From: Deltaproteobacteria bacterium
GTDB taxonomy: Bacteria; Myxococcota; Kuafuiibacteriia; Kuafuiibacteriales; Kuafuiibacteriaceae
Assembly: GCA_016703535.1 (NCBI GenBank)
Contig: JADJBV010000001.1
Span: forward strand, 5,260,001-5,324,000
Length of the DNA: 64,000 bases
Direction: 5' to 3'
The translations under genes and the position numbers were made by a program. The notes below the pieces were generated by a model. That model was not told the origin of the DNA, did not search any database, and worked only from the letters and a program-made list of their open reading frames with translations. Shown here one piece after another: positions 34,251-42,296 of this stretch (the stretch's first letter is position 1; every line of letters begins with the position of its first letter).

Positions 34251-34802
34251 ATGCAACAGCACACACACCAAGAGCCCACCTTTCCACTCGCCGAGTTGGC
34301 GATGCAGTTCCTGGTCAAGAGCAACGGCGAACAACCGCTGGCCTTCGTGCCCCAAGGCCCCCGGGCCCTGGAGGTCGGGCTGGAGGCCCTCTTCGCGTCG
34401 GGCACGCCGGTGAATCCGGCCCTGGACGAGCTCCTCGGCTTGGCCCTGGTCCTGGAGGACGATCGCCACAGCCCGACCGCGGCCCGTCTGATCCGGCAGG
34501 CGGTCCAGCACCACCCTCGGGCGATGGCCGCCTTGGGGTTGTCGAACGGCGACGCTTTGCGCCTGAAGCGCGGGGCCGCTCGGGTCACCGGGGGCAACGA
34601 AAGCGAACGAGCGCCGGTGTTTGGCAGCGCCGTGCCCGTCGGGGCCAAGAAGGCGTCTTCGATGATCGACCCCCTGCAGCTGGAGCGCGCCCGGAGAGGC
34701 GGTCGTCCCGGGGCCAGCAAACCCCTGGCGCCCAAGGTCGAGGCCAACAACGCCGAACGACCCTCCACGACCCGGGCTCGACGCGGTTTCGACGTCAGCT
34801 GA
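34251..34802 (+). CDS. small protein coupled to the effector-like paralogue
   Basis: This is a 183-residue soluble protein without signal peptide. An N-terminal folded part (FPLAELAMQFLVKSNGEQPL, then helices to about 105) is followed by a basic, probably flexible tail. GGGAGG stands upstream of the ATG and the gene follows the frameshifted paralogue by 33 bases on the same strand. By position it could be an adaptor, immunity protein or co-effector. No family was recognised, so this is only a suggestion. Confidence 0.65.
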   Translation: MQQHTHQEPTFPLAELAMQFLVKSNGEQPLAFVPQGPRALEVGLEALFASGTPVNPALDELLGLALVLEDDRHSPTAARLIRQAVQHHPRAMAALGLSNGDALRLKRGAARVTGGNESERAPVFGSAVPVGAKKASSMIDPLQLERARRGGRPGASKPLAPKVEANNAERPSTTRARRGFDVS

Positions 34803-34835
34803 CCCGGCCAAGGTGCCCCAACGGTCCGCCGTCCT

Positions 34836-35660
34836 CTAACGCAGCAGGGCGGTGCCGACGCTACCAGGTTCGGCCATCGCTTTGGCCAAATCACCGGGCC
34901 CGAGGTGTCCCAAGATGTGGACCTGCTCGATGCTGCCGGCCTCCAAGACCTCGAAGCTCTCCTCCAGCTTGGGGATCATGCCGCCCTTGACCTGACCACT
35001 TTCGATCGCCCGGCGGCCTTCGGCGATGGTCAACTTGGGGATCCGGCTGCTGGGATCTTTGACGTCGCCGAGCACCCCCGGCGTGTTGGTGATCAAGAGC
35101 AGGCGTTGGGCCCGCAGCTCTTTGGCGACGCCGTTGGCCACCATGTCGGCGTTGATGTTGTACGGACGCCCCTCGTCGTCCCCGCCGATGCAGGCCAACA
35201 CCGGCGTGTAGCCACCCCCAAGGAGCAACTCGACGAGCCCTTCGTTGAGGCCGGTGACATCTCCAACGAAGCCAAAGTCCACCGCTTGCCCATCGCTGCC
35301 GCTGACCGGCTTGGGCGGCCGCCGCACGCAGCGGATGAGGCCGCCACTGACCCCGTGCAGGCCCACCGCTTGGATGCCGGCCCGCCGCAGCGCACCGACG
35401 AAGTCCACGTTGAGTTTGCCGCCCACCACCATCAAGAGGGCGTCGAGGGCCGCTTGATCGGTGACCCTCCGCCCGCCGATGATCTGGGGCTTTTGGCCCA
35501 GCGCCTCTTGGAGGGCGGTTGTCTGAGGACCACCGCCATGCACCAAGATCACCTGGTGGCCTTGTTCGATCAGCCCCCGGACGTCGTTGGCGATGGCGGC
35601 CAGTTCGACCGCGCTTTTTTCGGCGAGGAGTTCACCGCCAACCTTGATCACGATCTTCAT
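34836..35660 (-). CDS. argB: acetylglutamate kinase
   Basis: The 274-residue enzyme phosphorylates N-acetyl-L-glutamate, the second step of arginine synthesis. It has the amino acid kinase fold with KVGGELL at the start, HGGGPQ near residue 44, and NINADMVAN and GGMIPKLE in the C-terminal ATP region. ATG 35660 overlaps the argC stop (ATGA); a TTG two codons earlier is less likely. It forms an argC-argB operon. Confidence 0.95.
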   Translation of the reverse strand: MKIVIKVGGELLAEKSAVELAAIANDVRGLIEQGHQVILVHGGGPQTTALQEALGQKPQIIGGRRVTDQAALDALLMVVGGKLNVDFVGALRRAGIQAVGLHGVSGGLIRCVRRPPKPVSGSDGQAVDFGFVGDVTGLNEGLVELLLGGGYTPVLACIGGDDEGRPYNINADMVANGVAKELRAQRLLLITNTPGVLGDVKDPSSRIPKLTIAEGRRAIESGQVKGGMIPKLEESFEVLEAGSIEQVHILGHLGPGDLAKAMAEPGSVGTALLR

Positions 35661-36706
35661 GGCCAACTCCCGGGATCTTCGAGGGACAAGCGCTCGTCCA
35701 GGCCGAGCAGGAGGTTCATGTTCTGCACCCCTTGGCCGGCGCCGCCCTTGATCAGGTTGTCGGTGGCGCTGATCAAGGAGTAGACCCGACGACCGTCGAC
35801 CACCTCACCGACCACCACCCCGACCTCGGCGTAGTTGGAGCCCGCCACGGCGGCCACCTCGGGCAGCCTCGACTTGGGCACCCTGACGAAGGGCTCCTGG
35901 GCGTAGGTCTCCTGATAGGCGGCGACCACCACTTTGGGATCGAGGGCCGCGTCAAGATAGGCGAAGGAGGTCACGAAGAGGCCTCGGGACAGGGGCGCCG
36001 AAACCGGGACCATCTGCACCGCAAGTTGTCTTGCGCCGGCCTGGGTCAAGGTTTCGGTGATCTCCGGGAGGTGCTGGTGGCTAAGGGTCTTGTACGTCTT
36101 CAGGTTGACCGAACGCGTAGGGTGGTGCGTACCGGCTGAGGCCGCCACGCCACTCCCCGAGGAGCCGGTGATGCCGACGGTGTCCACCGACCCCACCAGC
36201 CACCCCCGCTGGGCGAGGGGGAGGAGGCCCAGCTCGATGGTGGTGGCAAAACAGCCCGGGCTGGCCACGTAACGTCCGGCCCGGATGGCCTCCCGGTTCA
36301 GCTCGGGCAGGCCGTAGACAAACTGGCCAAGCAGGTGGGGACAGGGGTGGGGCCCGCCGTAGTACTTTTCGTAGGCTTTGACGTCCTTGAGGCGAAAATC
36401 ACCGGAAAGATCCACGATCTTGGCGCCGGTCTCCATGATCTCGGGGACGTGATGGGCCGCAACTTTGTGGGGCAGGCCCAACAAAACCACGTCCATCCCC
36501 TGGGCCGCTTCCTTGGCGGTCAGCTTTTGGAAACGGAGGTCGGACCGGCCCTCCAGATTAGGATGGGCAGCCGAGAGGGGCTCACCGACGTAGTCGATGC
36601 TCGAGACCCGGACCAGCTCGACCTCGGGGTGGAGCAGGAGCCGGCGAATGATCTCCCCCCCTCCGTACCCGCTCCCCCCAATCAGTGCAGCTTTGAAGCG
36701 CTTCAT
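35657..36706 (-). CDS. argC: N-acetyl-gamma-glutamyl-phosphate reductase
   Basis: The 349-residue NADPH-dependent enzyme reduces the ArgB product to the semialdehyde. It has the N-terminal GGSGYGGGEIIRRL cofactor motif, the catalytic cysteine in SPGCFATTIELGLLPL and the ITGSSGSG segment. It is the first gene of the operon, translationally coupled to argB. Other arginine genes are not in the window. Confidence 0.96.
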   Translation of the reverse strand: MKRFKAALIGGSGYGGGEIIRRLLLHPEVELVRVSSIDYVGEPLSAAHPNLEGRSDLRFQKLTAKEAAQGMDVVLLGLPHKVAAHHVPEIMETGAKIVDLSGDFRLKDVKAYEKYYGGPHPCPHLLGQFVYGLPELNREAIRAGRYVASPGCFATTIELGLLPLAQRGWLVGSVDTVGITGSSGSGVAASAGTHHPTRSVNLKTYKTLSHQHLPEITETLTQAGARQLAVQMVPVSAPLSRGLFVTSFAYLDAALDPKVVVAAYQETYAQEPFVRVPKSRLPEVAAVAGSNYAEVGVVVGEVVDGRRVYSLISATDNLIKGGAGQGVQNMNLLLGLDERLSLEDPGSWP

Positions 36707-36798
36707 GTCGTATTGTCAGTACCGGGAGTGAGGCGTCTGCGCCACTCGGCCCGTCGTCCGGTTGCCGGTCTTGAACGCCGTTCGGTACTACCACGTAC
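36707..36798. promoter_or_regulatory. divergent argC / tetR intergenic region with dyads
   Basis: The 92 bases between argC and the TetR gene contain AGTACCG (36718-36724) and its complement CGGTACT (36783-36789). Between them is an imperfect palindrome around 36726-36747 (GAGT...GGCG-TCTG-CGCC-ACTC). Either could be the operator of the TetR regulator, which typically represses its own promoter; this is a guess from symmetry only. Confidence 0.3.
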
Positions 36799-37446
36799 AT
36801 GCAGCGTCAGCGTAAGGAACAAGGCGAGCACACCCGCCGGAACATCATCGACGTCACCACCAAGCTCTTCGCGAGCCGGGGCTACGCCGGGACCTCTTTG
36901 GATCTGATCGCCAAGGAGGCGAACACCAGCAAGAGCTCCATCTTCTGGCACTTCGAGAACAAGGAAGACTTGCTCTTTACGGTGGTCGATCGGGCGATGA
37001 CCGAGTGGGAGGCCAAGGCCGGCTCCGAGATCTTGGCTCAACCCGACCCACCCCGGCAGCTCGCCAAGTTGATCGAGCTCTACCGAGAACTCGCGCAAGA
37101 ACGGCCCGACACCCTGCGCCTCCTCTTGGGCCTCCTGCTGGAGACCGCCGACGTCAACGACGAGGTCAAGCGCCGCTTCCAGCGCATGTACCAAGGTTAC
37201 CGCACCTCGATCCAAATGGTGATCGAGCAGGGCCTGAGCAGCGGGCACTTCTCGGCGTCGATCCCCGCCGATCACTTGGCGGCGACCGTGTTGGCCGTGT
37301 TCGACGGCCTCTTCATTCAGTGGTTCCTGGACAGCGCCGCGGTCCCGGACGAGGTCTTCTCTTCGGTGAAGCGCTGCATCTTCGGGTTGGTGATGCCCGG
37401 CCGCCCTTTACCTGAGCTGGCCCCGCGCCAGGCCGGCAACGCGTGA
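36799..37446 (+). CDS. TetR/AcrR family transcriptional regulator
   Basis: The 215-residue dimeric repressor has an N-terminal helix-turn-helix (RRNIIDVTTKLFASRGYAG, then DLIAKEANTSKSSIFWHFENKE), the TetR signature. The ligand-binding C-terminal part (about 70-210) does not point to a known ligand. It diverges from argC and is followed on the same strand by an exported protein gene, which may be its target. Confidence 0.92.
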   Translation: MQRQRKEQGEHTRRNIIDVTTKLFASRGYAGTSLDLIAKEANTSKSSIFWHFENKEDLLFTVVDRAMTEWEAKAGSEILAQPDPPRQLAKLIELYRELAQERPDTLRLLLGLLLETADVNDEVKRRFQRMYQGYRTSIQMVIEQGLSSGHFSASIPADHLAATVLAVFDGLFIQWFLDSAAVPDEVFSSVKRCIFGLVMPGRPLPELAPRQAGNA

Positions 37447-37477
37447 CCTGAGCCCCCTTCCTGCGTAGGATGCCCCG

Positions 37478-38128
37478 GTGCGCTGGGCTCTGTTTTTGGT
37501 GATGCTCAGCGCCGCCCGGCCCGCCCAGGCCGAAAAATACTGGACCTGGGACACGGGGCAACTCGACGACCAGGCCGACCGGCCCTTCCGCTTCAGCGCT
37601 CGGACCGGTTTGTGGTTCGCCACCTTCGATCGCCCCGAGCGGGCCTGTGACCTCACCTCGGCGTTGCCGGGCTTTGGAATCCTGGAGTTGAAGTCCGGCG
37701 CCGCGCTGCGGCCAGCCCAGGACGATCAGGTCTTTTCGGCCTGCAACGCCAACAACTCGGACGAGGTCGGCGTGACCACCGGCGCCGAGGCCACCTTCCG
37801 GATCCTGGGGCCACTGCACTTCAGCGCCGGCCTCGACGTGGTCTACACCGCACCCGAAAGCTTCGGGATCAAGAACCAGCTGATCTTCGCGGTGCCCTTC
37901 GCGTTGACCTTCACCTGGTACCCGTGGGCTTTCCGCCCTTACGCCCAACTGAAGATCACGCCGATCATCTACATCACCGACGACAATCGGGACTACACCC
38001 TGGGCGCGGGGGGCGGGGCGGCCTACCGGCTGGGGCACTTTGGTGATCTCTCCTTCGGGGTGGGCTACCACACCGCCGAAACCGCCTCGATCTGGATGTT
38101 GGAGCTACAGCTCCACCCGATCCTGTGA
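37478..38128 (+). CDS. exported protein, probable small outer-membrane beta-barrel
   Basis: This 216-residue protein from GTG has a signal peptide (WALFLVMLSAARPAQA). The mature part is rich in alternating hydrophobic strands and aromatics (FRFSARTGLWFATF, LHFSAGLDVVYTAP, ALTFTWYPWAFRPYAQLKI). It ends in a strand-like MLELQLHPIL. Two cysteines (residues near 49 and 87) may pair. It lies between two TetR genes. Function unknown. Confidence 0.7.
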   Translation: MRWALFLVMLSAARPAQAEKYWTWDTGQLDDQADRPFRFSARTGLWFATFDRPERACDLTSALPGFGILELKSGAALRPAQDDQVFSACNANNSDEVGVTTGAEATFRILGPLHFSAGLDVVYTAPESFGIKNQLIFAVPFALTFTWYPWAFRPYAQLKITPIIYITDDNRDYTLGAGGGAAYRLGHFGDLSFGVGYHTAETASIWMLELQLHPIL

Positions 38129-38170
38129 AGTCCGTCTTGTGCCCGGGGTCCTTCCGCCATATCCAGGGCC

Positions 38171-38779
38171 GTGGCGTCGCGGCGGGGTAGCCGAGAAGAT
38201 AAGCGGCGGCGGATCGTCGATGCGGCGGTGCACGTCTTCGCCGAAAAGGGCTTCTTCGGGGCCCGAGTTTCGGAGATCGCCGAGGCCGCAGGCGTGGCCG
38301 ACGGCACCATCTACCTCTACTTCAAGTCCAAGGACGACATTCTGATCTCGCTCTTCGAAGAGAAGATGGCCGAGATCATCAAGCAGCTCCAAGAGATCCT
38401 GGCCACCCTGGATGATCCCGAGGCCAAGATGCGCCGCTACATCGTGGAGCACCTGAAGTTGGTGGCGGGCCAACCCCACCTGATGCAGGTCTTGACCGTC
38501 GAGCTCCGGCAGAGCGCCCGCTTCATCAAGGAATATTCGCCCAAGGCCTTCGCCAAATATCTAGCGGTGATCGGCAACATCCTGGAAGAGGGCCAAAAAA
38601 AGGGCATCTTCCGGCGCGATCTCGATCCCTCGGTGTTTCGGCGGGCGTTGTTCGGCGCCATCGACGAGATCTCCCTCGAGTGGGTCCTGCGGGGGCCCGG
38701 CGGCACCCTCCCCGATCCGGTGGTGGTCGGCGAGACGATCGGCGACTTCATCCTCCGTGGCCTCCGGGCCGAACCTTAG
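38171..38779 (+). CDS. TetR family regulator, FadR-like
   Basis: The 202-residue TetR protein has a strong helix-turn-helix (RRRIVDAAVHVFAEKGFFG, then EIAEAAGVADGTIYLYFKSKDD). Its C-terminal domain resembles the acyl-CoA-responsive FadR/TetR_C_33 group (VEHLKLVAGQPHLMQVLTVELRQS). Members of that group repress fatty-acid degradation genes. An acyl-CoA dehydrogenase gene stands 2.2 kb downstream, beyond repeats and an opposite-strand pair, and could be in its regulon. GTG start; the stop is where the 80-bp repeats begin. Confidence 0.88.
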   Translation: MASRRGSREDKRRRIVDAAVHVFAEKGFFGARVSEIAEAAGVADGTIYLYFKSKDDILISLFEEKMAEIIKQLQEILATLDDPEAKMRRYIVEHLKLVAGQPHLMQVLTVELRQSARFIKEYSPKAFAKYLAVIGNILEEGQKKGIFRRDLDPSVFRRALFGAIDEISLEWVLRGPGGTLPDPVVVGETIGDFILRGLRAEP

Positions 38780-39030
38780 GGCCCCGGGTCGGCAAAGCCG
38801 CCCCACCCTTCTACGCGACCGGGCGGTCGCTGCGCGCCTGCGGCTTGCGAGAACCAAGGGCCCCGGGTCGGCAAAGCCGCCCCACCCTTCTACGCGACCG
38901 GGCGGTCGCTGCGCGCCTGCGGCTTGCGAGAACCTTAGGGCCCCGGGTCGGCAAAGCCGCCCCACCCTTCTACGCGACCGGGCGGTCGCTGCGCGCCTGC
39001 GGCTTGCGAGAACCAAGGGCCCCGGGTCGG
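38771..39030. repeat. about 80-bp tandem repeat, three copies plus fragment
   Basis: Direct repeats begin with GAACC at 38771, 38851, 38930 and 39010, so the periods are 80, 79 and 80 bases. Each unit contains GGGCCCCGGGTCGGC, then a GC-rich core ending GCGGCTTGCGAGAACC. Successive units differ by CTTAG versus CAAG at the joint. The repeat starts inside the last codons of the FadR-like gene. The open frames through it are repeat translations and I do not call them genes. Confidence 0.92.
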
Positions 39031-39047
39031 CTCGGGCGTCCCTGTCT

Positions 39048-40496
39048 TCAGCGGGTGGGGGGGCCTTCGGGCTCCCAGTCGGGGCCGTCTTCGTCGCGTC
39101 GACGGGTGGTGTTGCGGAGCCGGGCCAACGGGTCTCTTTCGTCGTTGTCGGTGGGGTTGCCGCCGGCCAGGTCTTTCCAGCGGGCGTCGATGGCGGCGTT
39201 CACTTCGGCCTTGAGCGGATCGTGGACCCGGCGGATCTGGACGATGAGCACGTCCATCGCGCCCCTCAGGCCATCGGTCTTGGACTTCGCCGCGTCGACG
39301 TCGAAGGAGTCGAAGCTCCAGATCCCGAAGCTCGGCTGCCGAAAGAAGTCCCATACTCCGATCAGATCCGCCGCGACCCCTTGGGCCCCGATGCCAAGGA
39401 GCTGGCTATGGGCCTGGGTGGCCCGGTTGAGCTCCCGGATCCGGCCCTCGGCCCGGGACTTGGCGGCGATGGCGATCAGGTTCCAGCTGTCCCACGCTGG
39501 GTTGTCGACGGTGCGGGTGCCGGTCTGGACTCGTTCGCTGGTGCCATCGGAGCGGGTTCGATCTTCGTAGACCGGCTCCTCGACGGTCTTGGGCGTCAGG
39601 TTCCGCATGGTGATCGCGTGGGACGCGGTCGAGAGGGCGTCGCTGGCCTCGTCTGCCAACGCGCGGATCCCGGTCGCGGCTTCCAGTCGGTTCTTCTCAT
39701 GGGTGTATTTGGCGTGGAGCTGCTTGTAGGCCGGGCTCTCGTCGATGAGGAGCTTCGAGACCTCGTTGCGCGTGACCTCCCGGGCGTAGCCGAGGGCTTG
39801 TCGAACGCCTTGAGCGTGGCTCTGGATCCCTTGGTTGTCGCTGACGCCGGCGTGGTAGGTGGCGTGTTGGGGTGGCACGCCGAACCAGTACCAGTCGGCG
39901 CCGTAGCCCAACTTTGCGTCCAGCCCCACCTCGGCTTTGAGCGCTTCGATCAGCGAAGCCGCGTCGCTGGCGATGCCCGAGATCCGTCCATCGAGTTGGG
40001 TGACGCGATCGTGGTGATCGATCATCTCGCGGATCGCCAACTTGCGGGCCGGTCCCGTACCTCCCCAGGGGACCTCGGACTGGAATCGGTCGACCTCGGC
40101 CCTGATTCGTGCGCCGGTGGGCAACTCCGATTTTTCGGCCATCAACATCGCGACCGGAGAGCTGCTGGCCTTGGGGACGCCCGGGTGCATGAGCTGACCC
40201 ACGCCCGGGGGGAGCAACAACAAGAAGCCCACCGCGGAGGCGATCGCCGCTTGTTTGCCCCGCTGAGTGAGGCGCTGGTAGCCCCCGATCAGATCGAAGC
40301 CGCTCTTCGAGGCCTTGGTGCCTCCGCTGACCTCAGTGGACTCGTGCCCACCCGAAACTCGCTCGAAGCCGCTCCGCCCCACGTTGGGCGGCCGGCGATG
40401 GGTCCGGGACACGACGCCGGTGGCGTCAGTCTCGAGGGGTTGATGTACGGGTCGGCTGTATCCACCGCCGATGCGGCCATCGTTTTCGATCGGCAT
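39048..40496 (-). CDS. unknown protein with membrane segment, coupled to Eag-like adaptor
   Basis: This 482-residue protein has no signal peptide. The first 80 residues are polar and probably flexible, then one hydrophobic segment runs about 82-103 (AAIASAVGFLLLLPPGVGQL). The rest is helix-rich, with an aromatic patch GADWYWFGVPPQHATYH and long amphipathic helices (about 230-340). A charged tail ends in PPTR. GGGAG precedes the ATG and the DcrB/EagT6-like gene ends one base upstream. Eag proteins are known to shield membrane segments of type VI effectors before loading, so this is a candidate effector. No toxin domain is recognisable and there is no PAAR domain. Confidence 0.72.
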   Translation of the reverse strand: MPIENDGRIGGGYSRPVHQPLETDATGVVSRTHRRPPNVGRSGFERVSGGHESTEVSGGTKASKSGFDLIGGYQRLTQRGKQAAIASAVGFLLLLPPGVGQLMHPGVPKASSSPVAMLMAEKSELPTGARIRAEVDRFQSEVPWGGTGPARKLAIREMIDHHDRVTQLDGRISGIASDAASLIEALKAEVGLDAKLGYGADWYWFGVPPQHATYHAGVSDNQGIQSHAQGVRQALGYAREVTRNEVSKLLIDESPAYKQLHAKYTHEKNRLEAATGIRALADEASDALSTASHAITMRNLTPKTVEEPVYEDRTRSDGTSERVQTGTRTVDNPAWDSWNLIAIAAKSRAEGRIRELNRATQAHSQLLGIGAQGVAADLIGVWDFFRQPSFGIWSFDSFDVDAAKSKTDGLRGAMDVLIVQIRRVHDPLKAEVNAAIDARWKDLAGGNPTDNDERDPLARLRNTTRRRDEDGPDWEPEGPPTR

Positions 40497-40497
40497 C

Positions 40498-40893
40498 TCA
40501 GGGCTCCCGCTTCCAACTCGACAACAGGCGCTCGAAGGCCTCTTTGGCGGCGCCGTGGGCGCTCGGTCGGGTGGTCATGGTCACGATGATCACTTGGCCG
40601 GTGGACTCGATCCCGGCTTGCCACTGGGTCAACGGGGTCCGGTCTTCGAGGAGCAACCGCTGCTCGAAGAGCACCGCCGCTTGCCCCGCGACCTGGCGGC
40701 GGTCGCGCCCCACCACCTCGACCCCGGGTGGGGGTTTTTGGGCCAAGGCCCAGGCCTCCAACGACCCACTGGAGGGCTCCGAGCGGACCGTCAGGTTCCA
40801 GCGCGGTGGGTCTTCCTGGTCGAGGAAGGACAACACCGACTCGTCCCGGCCCGGGGGGACCTCAAAGGCCCAGGGGCCCCATCGATAGGTCAT
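40498..40893 (-). CDS. DcrB/EagT6-like (DUF1795) adaptor protein
   Basis: The 131-residue soluble protein resembles EagT6-type chaperones. A short aromatic N-terminus (YRWGPWAFEVPPG) is followed by FLDQEDPPRWNLTVR, a helix ending in PPPGVEVV, then GQAAVLFEQRLLLEDRTPLTQWQAGI and the typical VIIVTMTTRP with a closing helix. The order and spacing match DUF1795 proteins such as EagT6. ATG 40893 is preferred; a TTG seven codons earlier is possible. The unknown membrane-segment gene follows by one base. No T6SS core gene is visible, so the link to secretion is inferred from family and coupling. Confidence 0.78.
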   Translation of the reverse strand: MTYRWGPWAFEVPPGRDESVLSFLDQEDPPRWNLTVRSEPSSGSLEAWALAQKPPPGVEVVGRDRRQVAGQAAVLFEQRLLLEDRTPLTQWQAGIESTGQVIIVTMTTRPSAHGAAKEAFERLLSSWKREP

Positions 40894-41020
40894 CAAAAAC
40901 ACAGTGGATTCCAAGACCTGAACCTGTCAACGGCGCGGGCCCGTCCAAGGGGCGGCCCGGCGTTCGGCGGATTGGCTGGACCATCGACAGCGCCCCGCCC
41001 CTGCGCTACCCCAACGGCCC

Positions 41021-42187
<1,167 letters not shown>

Positions 42188-42211
42188 AGCGATCGGCCCT
42201 GGGGTCGAAGT

Positions 42212-42247
42212 AGGCGCCGTCGGCACATCGGCGCCTGCATTTTCTTG
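42212..42247 (+). terminator. Rho-independent terminator of the acyl-CoA dehydrogenase gene
   Basis: AGGCGCCG (42212-42219) and CGGCGCCT (42229-42236) form a perfect 8-bp GC-rich stem with a nine-base loop. A T-rich stretch (ATTTTCTT) follows, about 25 bases after the stop codon. It is the clearest intrinsic terminator in the window. Confidence 0.75.
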
Positions 42248-42296
42248 GCGTCCCGCCCTAGCCCTGACGACCAACGCTGACTAGCCTCTCGGGGTC

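Noticed and set aside
38757..40589. A long plus-strand open frame of 610 codons covering the 80-bp repeats and the unknown membrane-segment gene.
   Set aside because: It is a GC-rich antisense shadow: the minus-strand gene has a ribosome binding site, a membrane segment and coupling to the Eag-like gene, while the plus frame reads as low-complexity sequence.
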